A stretch of 64,000 nt of DNA, from positions 7,998,001 to 8,062,000 of the forward strand of contig NC_068557.1 of assembly GCF_022201045.2 (NCBI RefSeq), read 5' to 3'. The number at the start of each line of letters is the position of its first letter. Within the stretch, counting starts at the first letter, position 1. Of this stretch, positions 47,969 through 62,019 are shown piece by piece. Below the pieces are notes generated by a model. That model was not told the DNA's origin, did not search any database, and saw only the letters and a program-made list of their open reading frames with translations. Position numbers and translations under genes: made by a program. This stretch comes from Citrus sinensis. Lineage: Eukaryota; Streptophyta; Magnoliopsida; Sapindales; Rutaceae.

Positions 47969-48560
47969 GCAAACAGTCACCAACTGGTGAACCAAATACA
48001 ACTGCAGATGGAAATAGTGCTGCGGGGCTTCAGGCTACGATTCTATCATTGGAACAGGCAGAGGAACAAATCCAAAAGAAGACATTTTGATTCCAAACTA
48101 ATTCTACTCATCCCGTAATTGACTTATATTGACCCAGTTGACCCCTTAATTTTAATTTTGCAGATTTGAAAGAATAAAGATTTTTGAGGACTAGAATAAC
48201 ATTGAACTAAAGGCATTAAGACATTTGACAGTCATAAATTCAATGCAATCAAATTTGTTTCATCCACGTTGGTTATCATTAAAGGAATTACCACTTACCA
48301 GTGCCCGGACAATCACATAAATTCAAAGGTAACCTGAGTGACGGCCACAACACAACACAGGTTTGTAATTCACAAAACCCAAAATTAATACAGAATGCGC
48401 ATTGCTAATTACACTGGGCACTAGTTAAAAGATGCAAGCTGGTCCAACACTGTCAACAGAGATCCTAAAACTCATTCATAAACTTCAGCACAGATGGCGT
48501 TTCCTAAAGGGTTGGGTAACTTATGTTTACCTTTGCATATACGGACACGACATAGTCCAT
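47969..48560. repeat. 3'-flank block of eS27 gene, copy A
   Basis: Diverged relative of 51,981-52,486 and 59,598-60,104: GGGGCTTCAGGCTACGATTC, ATTGGAACAGGCA, AAGACATTTTGATTCCAAAC, TTCACAAAACCCAAA, CCTAAAGGGTTGGGTAACTT. It lies directly downstream of eS27 copy A. Confidence 0.7.
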
Positions 48561-48774
48561 GAATAGTTGTATCCTCAATCAAGGTGTAAAAAATCAAAGA
48601 TGGCATGATTAAAAAACATTCACTTAAAAATATTTTCTTCCAAACATAAGATCATCCACTACATCGAGTAAATTAAATTTGAAACAAAAGGTTAAAACAC
48701 TGTCTAACCTTAAAACTTCTACCAAAATTAATACATCATAACCAAAATGAAAAGATCTATCATTTAGGCAACAC

Positions 48775-50695
<1,921 letters not shown>

Positions 50696-50732
50696 GCTTG
50701 CTAATTGCTATTGCCAGACGAGATTCAGGAGG

Positions 50733-50741
50733 AAACCCTAG
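50733..50741 (-). promoter_or_regulatory. telo-box of eS27 copy A
   Basis: AAACCCTAG (plus orientation) lies about 40 bp upstream of the ATG exon. Telo-boxes near the start are typical of plant ribosomal protein genes. A site-II-like TGGGCT is at about 50,916-50,921 and a TATATAA at about 50,801. Confidence 0.65.
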
Positions 50742-50929
50742 AAATTCCTAGCAGAGAGTAACTCAGGAGGCTGAGAGGCTTGCAACGAAATTAAGATGGT
50801 TATATAAAAATAGGAATTGCGCTCTTCTTCACCGTTGGATTAATCAGTTGTGGATCCTGACCGTTCGCTGGGTTTTATTGCCTTGTTCTGGGGCCGGGCC
50901 TCTTGGGGCATCTTATGGGCTTCGTAAAA

Positions 50930-51980
50930 AATTGTACACCGAATATGTTTAAAACACACGTTAAAAGCATGCACTTATTCAGTCTGAAAGGTATTCTGTC
51001 TGCATCTTATTCATAATTTTATATAATTATCAATGTTCTTAAAAGAGTTTGGTGCATGGAAATCACCCGGCCATGGGGTATAGACTAACAAAAAAGTTCA
51101 AGTCCCCAGCTATGGGAGAATTAAAATTTTCTCTTGTTAATTACTATCTTTATATAGCGTATATTTTTCAGCTAAAAATATATTTAGTGCATGTTTGGTA
51201 TGACTCGTTTATTAGATATAAGTACTCATTTAATGCCATAAGTTCTTTTCAATTTTTTTGTTGTTACTTGATTAATTTTTTAATAGAGTTTTTAAAAATT
51301 AGATAAATTATTTTACCTCTAACATTTCGAAACTCAAATTTTAAAATTTTAGTGATAGACGTTGAAAAGCATTTTTAAAATGTTAAATTATCTAAAAGTA
51401 TCATTTTTATTTGACAATTTTATTTTATTTTATTGTTTTAATAACATAATGTTATAAAATTTACTTGTTAAATTCATTTTACAATTTTTAGTAAAAGTTT
51501 TCATTGACTATCAAACAACTAAAATATTTTTGGTGAAAATTCTACTCGTAAAAACTTTATTAACAAAGGCTCTATTTAAATAAATTTTATTCAGAAAACT
51601 ACACTAAATAAAACCTTAGTAGTACGAGTGACTAATTATGTTATAATTGTATGAAATTAATCTCTCATAACTCGCTGATTGTAACGCCAACAGATTTTAA
51701 GTAATAAACAATTTGATGAAGAATTGAAGTGGAATCTTTTGCCATCATTGACAGAAATGATCTTCATACATCTTCACAGTAATAATTGATGCACAGAAAG
51801 GAGACAAGCATCACTTTCATGGCCACCCCACCCAGCATAAAAATATAAAAGAAGCAAGATAAATGAACATCAATGAGGGCCTAAAGATCAAATAGGAATC
51901 CACTTTAAATATTCCATTGAACAAAGTTGGCGGGGGCAGCCTGCTAGTTTAGAAAACAGGCACGACAGGTAAACCAGATA
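50930..51980. other. spacer between eS27 copy A and the orphan 3'-flank block
   Basis: AT-rich DNA with no recognised gene. Confidence 0.45.
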
Positions 51981-52486
51981 ACTCCAGAAATGAAACTGAT
52001 GCTGCAGAGTGCAGGCTACGATTATAGTATTGGAACAGACAAAGATTAACTTCTAAACTAGTTCCAAAGTAAACCTGCATCTCACTCCTTTAATTCCCAC
52101 CCTTCAACAGAAGGAACAAATAAAATGAAAACATTTTAATTCCAAATTGAGTTATACTGATTCTGCTGACATCTTGAATTAAATTTTGCACATTCCAAAT
52201 AATAAATAATTTGAGGACTACAAGCTATCCCAAATATAGTGTTACTAGTGCATGGACAATAATTCATTCTCATTCAATATAACCGGGGTAAATGTATCAG
52301 AACACAATAAAAGTACGTTATTCACAAAACTCAAATTCGTCAAAGCATATAACTAATTATATTGGAAACTGCTCACAAAACACAATTCCACCCTGTCTAC
52401 AAGCACACATTGGTCATTCCCAAAGGGTTTGATGGCTTATTAAAGCACCTTTTCATATGTGGTCATCACGAAATCTATAAAGTAAA
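51981..52486. repeat. orphan 3'-flank block of an eS27 gene (copy C, no coding region)
   Basis: Nearly identical to 59,598-60,104 (GGAACAGACAAAGATTAACT, TTCTAAACTAGTTCCAAAGT, AAGCACACATTGGTCATTCC). It breaks off at AATCTATAAAG, exactly where copy B continues into its eS27 3'UTR. No eS27 exon follows within the next 6 kb. Confidence 0.9.
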
Positions 52487-52828
52487 ATCTGAACACATCA
52501 AAGGAATGGATAATAGATTAATTAATTACTTAAGTGGAGAAATTTATTCTAATATACTTTACAATTTTGTAGATTAACGATAAGAGAATGACCTTCATTT
52601 ATATTAGTCTACCAACATTCGTAAAAGGGACTAATTTATCTTTCAAGCCTCTACCTTGTGGTAAGATAGATGCATCACAACATTGTCTTCTAGACAACAT
52701 CTGGAATGTAAAGGGTGATAGTAGTAAGATCTTAGCAGCCTTAAATGCATTAACATTTTATTTTTCAAAAATTCAAAGCAAACCTTTGAGCAAGGATTTC
52801 AGTTTTTATGAGATCTACACCAGGTATC
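52487..52828. other. spacer
   Basis: AT-rich; 52,588-52,884 is open on the + strand but resembles no family I know. Confidence 0.35.
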
Positions 52829-52836
52829 TATCTACT

Positions 52837-54284
52837 CAGTGGCGGATCCAGCTTGGGACCAGTTGGGACTTAAGTCCCCACTGAAAAAAAAAAAATCCTT
52901 TATTAACTAATTTAATTTATCAAAAATTTCTAATAAATTTTTTCCTAAGCCCCCACTAATTTATATTCAAACCCCTAACACATAAACATAATTACATACT
53001 TTAAGTTTTTAAAACAAATAAAAAGATATGAGCTTTACAAACTAAAATTAAGCCCACAAATATTAATATTAATCAAATTTTTAAATAACCCACAAACCCA
53101 TTAATAATATTTTATTATTCTTTACCTTTCTCCAATTCCACTGCCTGCACCAATACGCAAATCTGAAACCCCTAAATCATCTTCTTGTTTCGGCATCTCC
53201 AAAAGCAAAACAGCAGTGACAGACAGTGGAATTTGCGTAAATCATCTTCTTCTTGTTTCGGCATCTCCAAAAGCAAAGTGGAAAGTGATTTCTCCTCCAA
53301 ATTTCAAACAACCCCTTGTTTCTTCATTCAATAAAATTAAGGTACAAATTAATATTTTATTTGCTTTTTATTTTATTGTTTATAAATCATATATAATTAT
53401 TTGTTGAATTGATGTAGTTGTTTTTCTTCCCCATTAGTTAGTGTATCATCGGGCTATTGGTGTATTTGAAAAATATAATGTGAATTATGTGATTGAGTGT
53501 AGATTTCATAAAAAAGAACACATATTATTAATTAAGAAAATAACAATTGCAATTAAGCATTTGCTTGTTTAGCTTTATTGTCTTGTAATGTTTGTTAATT
53601 AATTTATAGCATTAATATAATTATATAATAGGGGAATATGCTAAAAGTGCTACTAGCCTAAGTAAACTACTCAATATTCATAATCTTTATTTATATTTTG
53701 AAATAGGTATGGAAAGGTTTTACAAAAGAAAGGAGCCACAATTTTTAGAAAAAAATGATGATGCTTCAACAAGCAGAAGCATCCAAATGAGTTCTCTACA
53801 ATTGATATCATGGTACTTGAGATTCAACTTGATACATATATTTTGGATATGGACACTAGTGGTGAGTTTTCACAATTAAAGGATATTGGTGATCTTGCAA
53901 AGCGGATGGTCGAGACTAAGAGACATAATGTATATCTATTAGTTTACTTGTTAATAACATTGGCATTGACTTTACCTGTTGCCACTGCGAGTGTAGAGAG
54001 AGCATTTTCAGCCATGAACATTTTGAAGAATCGGTTATGAAACCGAATGGGAGAGCAATGGATGAATGATAGTTTAGTTGTTTACATAGAAAAAGACTTA
54101 TTTAATAATATTGATAATGAAGTTGTAATGCAACGTTATCAATGTATGAAAACTCGTAAAGGACAATTATAAACATATATTGAAGTATGATAAATCTTTC
54201 AAATTTATATATTTATTACTCTTTAAATTTTTTTATCGTCGTTGGGTAAGCCCCCAGTCAATCAACATGCTGTCTCCGCCCCTG
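52837..54284 (+). mobile_element. internally deleted hAT transposon with perfect 8-bp duplication
   Basis: 1,448 bp between CAGTGGCGGATCCAG and CTCCGCCCCTG, flanked by TATCTACT on both sides (52,829-52,836 and 54,285-54,292). It keeps the two ends of a TTF-type hAT transposase gene (see the pseudogene entry) with the middle missing, the classic Ds-like structure. Confidence 0.93.
53709..54171 (+). pseudogene. hAT transposase remnant: N-terminal piece joined to C-terminal dimerisation domain
   Basis: An N-terminal start (MERFYKRKEPQFLEKNDDAS at 53,709) runs about 30 codons, then the frame changes. The C-terminal hATC dimerisation region follows (YLLITLALTLPVATASVERA, FSAMNILKNRL), a TGA at about 54,038-54,040 interrupts it where relatives have Arg, and reading continues as NRMGEQWMNDSLVVYIEKDL to a terminal stop. 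The zinc-finger/BED and catalytic core are gone, so the protein cannot be an active transposase. It is an inactive derivative that would need a transposase from elsewhere to move. Confidence 0.88.
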
Positions 54285-54292
54285 TATCTACT

Positions 54293-54860
54293 TAACCTAA
54301 AGTTTTAAGAAAAAATATAAATTTTTACAAGCCTGACTATTAAGGATTTTATGATTTCAAATCAACCTTTGATGTTGCAAAACAACAAATTGGCTTGAAC
54401 TTTTTCGTAACTCCTTTAGCAAGAGACATAGCTGCAATTTACTATATTTGTCTCAGCACCCATCACAATGTGTTTAAAATAGTGGATTTTTTTTTTAATG
54501 AAAATAGTGGATTTGTTTCATCTTTTGCTAACACTTTATATTTTTGCAATCATTTTGAAATAATGGTTAAAAAATTTTAAATATTAAATGACAGATGCTG
54601 AGATTTGTATGAAGAAAGAGATTTTCTAAAGGATAAACTCAAGATTTATCAACGCCAATAGCAGGCAAAGAAAAAAAACCTTTAACTCTACTGATTAAAG
54701 CAGACAATGAGCGCAGAACACTTAAACACAAGTGAGTTATAAATGAGAGAAAACAAAATCTTTTTCTTTACGAGTACTGAACTTTTAGGATCATTAAAGA
54801 ACATCTAGCTAGAATGCAAAATGACAAAATAGAGTTCATTTAGAGTTTTCTCAAAGACCT
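54293..54860. other. spacer
   Basis: AT-rich; nothing recognised. Confidence 0.4.
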
Positions 54861-55040
54861 CGTCAAACATAGCTATGAAACCCCAAGATTTGCCCACCAA
54901 ACACCTGAACTTCTTATCACAGGGGAGACTCAACATGGCAATACTTAAAAGGTTTGCCCAAGAAGTAAAAAAGTGCCTCTAAAATATATAGAGACTGTAA
55001 GTGTCGTCTCACTTATAGTATTACAAAAGTTAGCATTGAT

Positions 55041-55334
55041 ATGGGATTATACAAACCAATAGAATTAAATTTCACAGATAAACCACTAATATTAACTTCG
55101 CAATTATTATTAGATTTTGATTTTCTTAATCAAGTTATTGTTCGAGACCTAAACCAAACAAATGCATTTGAAAGAAAGTTGGCATCAACGATGCTTAACT
55201 TAATGGTAATGGGAAAACGGTTCGTGGTGGCTGATTTCCAATCAAATGAACCGAAATTGAGATTCAAGTATGAAGTGTATTATGAATTTCAAGCACAACA
55301 TTCTATTTTTCTCCAGGGATCTAACACCATTTGA
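55041..55334 (+). CDS. unidentified 97-codon ORF, probably a fragment of a broken gene
   Basis: I do not recognise the family. The composition (balanced charged and hydrophobic residues, KPLILTSQLLLDFDFLNQVI, FVVADFQSNEPKLRFKYEVY) looks protein-like rather than random. Codon-like sequence also appears just upstream (about 54,850-54,990) but in other frames with stops, so any original gene has been broken by frameshifts. It could be a decayed host gene or an old integrated element of viral or transposon origin; the sequence alone does not decide. No neighbouring conserved gene helps. Confidence 0.3.
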   Translation: MGLYKPIELNFTDKPLILTSQLLLDFDFLNQVIVRDLNQTNAFERKLASTMLNLMVMGKRFVVADFQSNEPKLRFKYEVYYEFQAQHSIFLQGSNTI

Positions 55335-56984
55335 GAACTTGGTAACTTAGAAAGATCAAATATACCTTAGATCTACACCACTAATTCCTTAACCAAGTAG
55401 ATTAGACATTAGAGAAGCAAAATGATAGCAAGGGAATTTGAGATTAGAGAATTCACAGATCATCCAAAATTGATGCTGAAGCCTTCAATAAAAAAATATA
55501 TTATCGCTAGAATATACCTGAAGTCTCTTTTATCTCGAAGACCACAAATAATCAACTCATGGATTTCTACCGAGGGCAGTATGAAGGAGATATCAAGGCA
55601 TAAGATCTCTTATGGAAGATCAATAAAGCAAAGATGAAGATAATCGTAGAGATTTTTACAACAATCTAGATGATATTGAGGCCCACAATATTGACAATAA
55701 GTGATTAACACTACAAAGTGTACCTTTAATAAATGTTAAGAGTATCATTCTTTTACTTACAATGTTGATTTATGTGCTTATAACTTATGAATTATCCTAA
55801 TGCTCCTTTAATATAATTTTTTATTAAATTAAATTGTGGTATGTTAATTTTACTTTAATTTTATATTGTAGTTATGTTTCAAGAATAAAGAAAAATCAAA
55901 GCCGAATGCCGAAGACAAAAAAGATAGATTGAATTGAAATAAAAAATAAAAAATAAAAAATAAAAAATGAGGAGCCACTTTGTTAATTGATAGTAAAGTG
56001 GCAGGTGGTTTCCATTTGACTATTAATAATTTAAAAGAATAATAAAATATTTAATTTAATAATAAAATAAAGACAAGGAATAGGCAGCTCCTGCCTGTAA
56101 AAAGAAGGGAAAGCAAGAATTGAGGAGACAGAGAAATGAGAAGATAAAAGGTAGAAAATAGAATTGGAGGATGAGTTAAAAAAAGGTAGAAAATAGAATT
56201 GGAGGATGAGTAAATAAAGAGCAGAATCAGAGAGAAAGCGAAGAAGTGCAGAAGAGGGGTGAGAAACGGAAGGTTTAGTTTTCAAAATTTTTTCTCTTTT
56301 CTTTTTCATTCAATTTTTTTGTAATTTATTTTGGAAGTTCGAATTTTAATTCATAAATAAATTTAGTTTTATCTTCAATCTTAGTTTCTTAATTATATGT
56401 AAATTAATTTTAACAATTATTTTTATTTCAATTATGCTTAGCTAAATAATAATAGTTAGGGTAAGATGAAACTCTTGGTAGAACAAATATGATTTAATCA
56501 AATTTTATTTTTGTTATACAAATTAAATTATTTTCTATCTAATTTTATTCATATTACATATATTGAAATTTTAATTTATTGTAAACAAATAAGGGAGTTT
56601 GGCACAATATATTCTTAATATCTTAGTATAAAATATAATAAAATGGTATTTTAACTTATTGTAAACAAAATGAATTACGACACATTAAGTATTTACTCCA
56701 TAATAAAATTAATGGGAAAATAATAATAATTTATACAATTAATCTTTTTGGCGGTAAGCAAAATAAAAAAAAAATAATTTATTAAATTATATCTATTAAT
56801 AGTGTATCCATATCCCTAACTAATTTATTTTTATAGTTTCTCTTAAATTAAATAGCGTGTATTTAAGATATATATTTAGTTCTCAGATAATTTAAAAGAA
56901 ATTAACAAATTAAATCTTTTTTTATGGATCGATCGTAAACCCACTTAATTATATTATAATTAAACACTCTTACATTTAAGAATA
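55335..56984. other. AT-rich spacer with simple repeats
   Basis: Holds (AAAAAAT)n at 55,937-55,968 and a 34-bp tandem duplication (AAAAGGTAGAAAATAGAATT repeated at about 56,147 and 56,181). Short open stretches (55,422-55,637 and others) are unrecognised and may belong to the broken unit at 55,041. Confidence 0.5.
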
Positions 56985-57408
56985 ATGAATACTTTTAAAT
57001 TGTGTCAAGAGCAGGACTCAACAATGATCCAGCAAAGTGTCACCCTTCACTTACTACCTCTTTTAAAGCACAACTTTCAAAAAGGAAAAGTTATAGTGAT
57101 TATTTTACTGACACTGCCTTTCGTCACGGGAAGATTAAAGAAGTATTTTGGTCCACACATGTGGAAAGTAAAAGATAAAGAAGCAACTAGGAAGAGCACA
57201 ATAAATAAGAGTCTAGGGAAGATCGAGAAGACTGATTAGAGCCAAAAAAAGAAAAAAAAAGAGAGAAAGAAATCAAATCAAATCAAAATATAGAAAAATA
57301 TCTTATAACAAGTTTCAATTTGCAAAAGCTCTTGTTCAATTTCTCATTTTATTTAAAAGTTAGTTCAAGTAAGTTATTTTATTCAACTAATATATTATAG
57401 CTAAGCTA
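56985..57408. other. spacer with unrecognised 84-codon open stretch
   Basis: 56,985-57,239 (+) is open and lysine-rich at its end; no motif or family recognised, so it is not called as a gene. Confidence 0.3.
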
Positions 57409-57738
57409 TCTTTTTTTTTTTTAAGTCTGTTATACACAGATATTACTGACGTTACACCAGACATTACTATTAATATTTACAATCATACTATATAACTGGG
57501 ACCACCACCATACATTGACACACTGAAGTATATGTTCAGATATTTTAAACCCTTTCTAATATTCGAGGGGTGCCTGCTCCACTCACATTTCGTAAGGGAG
57601 AGACTGTCTCCACTCAATTAATTGATAATTGAGGAAGAACTGAAACTAACCTCCATAATACTCTTATGGAGGCTCGAACCCTTACACTCAATATTTTAAG
57701 TATAAGGCTTCTCCCATTGAACCAAAGGCCCATTAGTG
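57409..57738 (-). mobile_element. tRNA-derived SINE on the minus strand, intact promoter
   Basis: 330 bp flanked by an 11-bp duplication TAGCTAAGCTA (57,398-57,408 and 57,739-57,749). Read on the minus strand: A box TGGTTCAATGG (57,714-57,724), perfect B box core GGTTCGAGCC (57,671-57,680), and an A tail shown as T12 near 57,411-57,422. Same family as the element at 41,400. Confidence 0.9.
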
Positions 57739-57749
57739 TAGCTAAGCTA

Positions 57750-58777
57750 CTTAGTTCTTCTTTAATAGAGAAACCCAGTCCTTTGCAAATTTCTATGTGC
57801 TTATAAATGAATGAATTTCATGTTATAGATCTTTCATTAAAGGTCAAGTATCCTTTTATTTGCTTATGACGAATGTTTCCTTTCTACGAAGAATAAAATC
57901 AGACTTTGTAACAAATCTTGGGTTTCTAGGAAAACCTAAATCCTTGAAGAAGGACCTCTGAGTGCCCAATTTTACTCCTAAGTATTGTTTTAGCTAAAGG
58001 AAAAGTATTTTGGGAAAGAAATGAGGTTTTGTGTTGGGATTTCCATGCCTCTTAAGAGAAGAAGGTTTTACGAAAAGTTTTGAGTTTTAATAGAAAAATT
58101 TTGATTTTATATTTTAAATTTTAGAAAGAAAGAGGAGGGGGAGAGAGGGTTACTATTTTTGTTAGTATTTGTAACAAAACACGTGATTTTCCAATCAATT
58201 TGACCTAGATTTGCAAAAGAATCGTGAGTATTTAATAGAGAAGAACAACTGTTTATAAGATCTTTTTTAAATCTAAAATCTAACTTGCATGCCTTTTAGA
58301 TAATTATATTTGATTTACTTTACAAAATTGTTTTGTTGAAATGTTTCGTGAGTACATTAAACAAGCTGATAATTTAGGAATATTAGCTGTAATACAAAGC
58401 CATATAGATTGTAATATTAAGCTGAGGATATAATATAGGAAATAGAATAGGAAACATCAATTCTAAATGATTAATTTAGAAGAAATTATAATAGAAATAT
58501 TATAAATAACTAGTCTTTAGCATTGTTTACATTTCGTTATTCCCAACTTAGAAACCTGAATTAGAAAAAATATTAGAATATCTTAAAAATACACATAAAA
58601 TAACGCATGGAGAATCCCAATTACTGGAATCCAAATTCAAGCAGTTAGAGGGTTATTAGGAGAAATTTAGAAGTATAAGTCACTTAAGTTTATTAAATTT
58701 TTGTGCAATTTGTTAAGAAGTTTAGCAACTATAGCAAACTCGTTGTACCAAGAGTGGTATTAAGTAAGGTATGAATA
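57750..58777. other. gene-free spacer
   Basis: Mixed AT-rich DNA; a G-rich GGAGGGGGAGAGAGGG lies near 58,133. No gene recognised. Confidence 0.45.
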
Positions 58778-59085
58778 CCACTATTGTTACTCAAATACTC
58801 ATGCAACTCACATCATATCAACTACACCCAAAGACCAAAATGGCGAGTAACAATTTTCCAATTATAGTGATACACATCTTGCCCTTCAAAATTGATACCA
58901 TACTACCTTCTCTGCAACATAATATTTGGTCAAACAAATCAAGTTCATTCCGGTAAAATGAAGCCCATTTTCAAGCCTGACAACATTATGAATAACAACA
59001 AATGGCACAAGAAAGTCATCTTTGGTGAAAATAACAAATGACAACATTATGAATCAAAATGTAGCACAAATACGCCAGGGAATTT
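58778..59085. repeat. duplicated block D, copy 1
   Basis: Matches 62,696-63,046: ACTCATGCAACTCACA, CAAACAAATCAAGTTCAT, GGTGAAAATAACAAATGACA. No coding recognised. Confidence 0.85.
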
Positions 59086-59531
59086 TGAGTGAATAAATTA
59101 AAACAAATAACGGGTTTTTGTAATCTCAAGGATAGTTCCTTTAAACAAATGATATTGTGACCTCAAGGACAGATCCTCTAAATAATGGCATCATTTCAAA
59201 TTGCCATCAATTCGTATGCAGTTAAGAGAATAAAAATAACACTTTCTATTTGTACAAATTAAAAAAAAACTTGTTTTAGAAGAACAATTTCATATAAAAT
59301 TGGAAGGAAAACTCAAGATGGGGACTAACATCTCTAGCTGTGAAAGAATAAATCATAATATGTTCACCAATCGATAATAAAAATGAACTAGAATTAAAAT
59401 TAACTATACTCCTATAATGTGTTTACTTTTCTCTTAAAATTAAAATGAACAAAAAATGACCTTAGTTTATTATTATCATTTTTATTATTTGTTATAATAA
59501 TTGTGATTATTATTTTAAAAAACTTATTGTT

Positions 59532-59533
<2 letters not shown>

Positions 59534-59561
<28 letters not shown>
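59534..59561. repeat. (TAA)n microsatellite
   Basis: Nine TAA units followed by ATCACCACCACC, just upstream of block copy B. Confidence 0.95.
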
Positions 59562-59562
<1 letters not shown>

Positions 59563-59597
59563 TCACCACCACCATTGTTGTCATCGTCCAAAGTACA

Positions 59598-60104
59598 TAA
59601 CTCTGGAAATAAAAACAATGCTACAGGGTGCGGGCTATGACTATAGTATTGGAACAAACAAAGATTAACTTCTAAACTAGTTCCAAAGTAAACCTGCATC
59701 TCACTCCTTTCATTCCCACCCTTTAACAGATGGATTAAATAAAAATGAAAACATTTTAACTCCAAATCGAACTGTATTGATTCTGTTGACATCTTGAATT
59801 AAATTTTATACATTCCAAATAATAAAGAATTTGAGGACCACAGGTTATCCCAAATATAGAGTTACTAGTGCATGGACAATCATACATTCTCATTCAATAT
59901 AACCTGGGTAAATGTATCAGAACACAATAAAAGTATGTTATTCACAAAACTCAAATTCTTCAATGCATCTAACCAATTATATTGGAAACAACTCGCAAAA
60001 CATGATCCCACCTTGTCTACAAGCACACATTGGTCATTCCCAAAGGGTTTGATGACTTATTAAAGCACATTTTCATATGTGGTCATCACGTAATCTATAA
60101 AGAT
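59598..60104. repeat. 3'-flank block of eS27 gene, copy B
   Basis: Near-identical to 51,981-52,486, and continuous with the eS27 copy B 3'UTR. Confidence 0.9.
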
Positions 60105-60300
60105 GAGTATCCTCATTTAAGAGTGCAAAAATCAAGAAGCCGGCATGCAAAACATTCGCTTAAAAATATAATCTTTTAAACATAAGAACATCAACCACAC
60201 CACAAGTTCTATCAAAATTAATACATCATAACAAAAGAGGAAAAATGAGAGAAAAGAAAAAAAAAGGATGTGACAAAATTCTGCCATCATTAAGTAACAC

Positions 60301-61793
60301 TTAGTCACCCTTTTTCCGGAAATAACATCCCTCAGTGAGTCTGGCACGTCCACCAGTGGGCTGCCGTAGAACGGACTGGCAGTTGCCACAAACCACGACA
60401 GTTTGAGAGTGGCTGAAAATAGTGGTTCTGAAATTTACCGACAAACCAAATAGTGAGAATCAATATGTATTTATATATTTAAATGAAAATATAAATAAAA
60501 ACTCAAGAAACTTACATGTTGAAGCAACCTTGACATTTCGCATCCTACATCAATAATGTGAAAAGGAAAAAGCAGTTAGTGTCACTCCAAAAAATTGTAT
60601 AATATGAAGAAGAACTAAAAAAACCAAACTCAGCCAGATGCATTGGCACTAATTTAGTAGCATTTTACTTAAGAAGAAAAAAGAGTTAATGACAAGTTAT
60701 GACTCAAAGATGGAATTCAAACTTATAACAAACATTTAATTTTAAAACAAATACTATTTCATAGAAGTTTACTTCTTATCATCATTATTCTATGAGCAAG
60801 ACATTTGAGATTTTGTACTTCCAGAAATAAAAACTTTAGAATTACAATATCCCAACCTTTGGAAGAATTGGAAAATAAGCCTATTATCATTCTAACAGAA
60901 GATACTCACACAGTAACAACATCAACAATAAAACATTAATAGAAGGCACATTACCATGAAAAAGGAATTGGGTGACTGAATAAGATGCTTAAGCTTGTAC
61001 TTCTTCTTCTCAAGCTCAACCGGAGGATTCAACAAATCAATATCATTTTGGAGAACCTATTCCCACATTCACAAATAAAAAGAAAGGAGCAACATTATTG
61101 AATGGAAAATATAAATATATAAATACAAAAACAAAATTATATTTACAAATTAATTTTTGGTTATATTGATCCCAATAATCTTGTACTTCAATCAACATTA
61201 TGTATGTATGGTAGTAGCTAAATATTTTACAGATAACTGGGGAGTGTAGGAAATAGTCGAACAATCCTCATTATTTGTCACAAATCTCAAATTCTCAGTT
61301 AGGCCTCCATGTCTTCTGTTGCTGACTTTTAAATTTGTGTTGTACATACAAATACAATCATATATCATATCACACACAAAAGCTACGGATATGTACACAA
61401 GATTTTAAGATGTAACAGAAAGTTCTAGATTACCTACAACTAATGCATATCTAAAAGAAAATCAAAAGTTAACAAGTTAAGATATAGCACTACAAAAAAA
61501 TCTATATGGACATTTTATTTTTGCTAGAACTAGATTTTATCAATTCCCAAAAACCTACAAAAACTAGTTGATTTACATGAATCAATAGAAAAACAAAACA
61601 CATACGAACTAGTAGCCTCGTAAAAAAAAAAAAAAACACACGAGCATCATAAAATATAACAAATAAAACAAAAAAAAATTGCTTTTTTTTAAAAGAATAA
61701 TATATAGATCAATTTTAAATGACAAACACCCAGAAGATGTAAAGCCGAAAACGCAAAAGGGCTAGTAGTAGAAGAACGATATGAACTCACCAT
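60301..61793 (-). CDS. RPS27: ribosomal protein eS27, copy B (diverged paralogue)
   Basis: Four exons, complement(join(60301..60427,60516..60544,60955..61056,61791..61793)), the same exon sizes and phases as copy A, 86 residues, no stop or frameshift. It differs from copy A at nine positions: A14V, H21Y, R25H, V27I, V37A, V48I, C66R, S80Y, R83K. The four zinc-ligand cysteines (39, 42, 58, 61) are kept, but the near-invariant C66 is Arg. Two telo-box motifs remain upstream. eS27 is among the most conserved ribosomal proteins, so this many changes suggests relaxed constraint: either a recent functional drift or an early pseudogene that still reads through. Confidence 0.88.
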
Positions 61794-61823
61794 GTTTGCA
61801 AATGCTACAGGAGAACCAGAAGG

Positions 61824-61842
61824 AAACCCTAGAAAACCCTAG
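61824..61842 (-). promoter_or_regulatory. double telo-box of eS27 copy B
   Basis: AAACCCTAG occurs twice (61,824 and 61,834) just upstream of the ATG exon. The TGGGCT site-II-like motif of copy A is TATGGCC here, so that element is lost. Confidence 0.6.
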
Positions 61843-62019
61843 CAGCAGAGAGTAGCTCAGCAGGCGGTGAGGTTTGAAACAAAACTAAGACGATTATATA
61901 AAAATGGGAATTGCGTTGTTCGTCACTGTTGGATGAGTCAGTTGTGGATCTTGGCCGTTAGTTGGGTTTTAATGTTCTGTTCTCGGGCAGGGTCTTTCGG
62001 GTCATCATATGGCCTTTAT

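Noticed and set aside
59412..59792. 126-codon minus-strand open stretch
   Set aside because: Long runs of Ile and Asn come from the (TAA)n microsatellite, and the rest is the eS27 3'-flank repeat.
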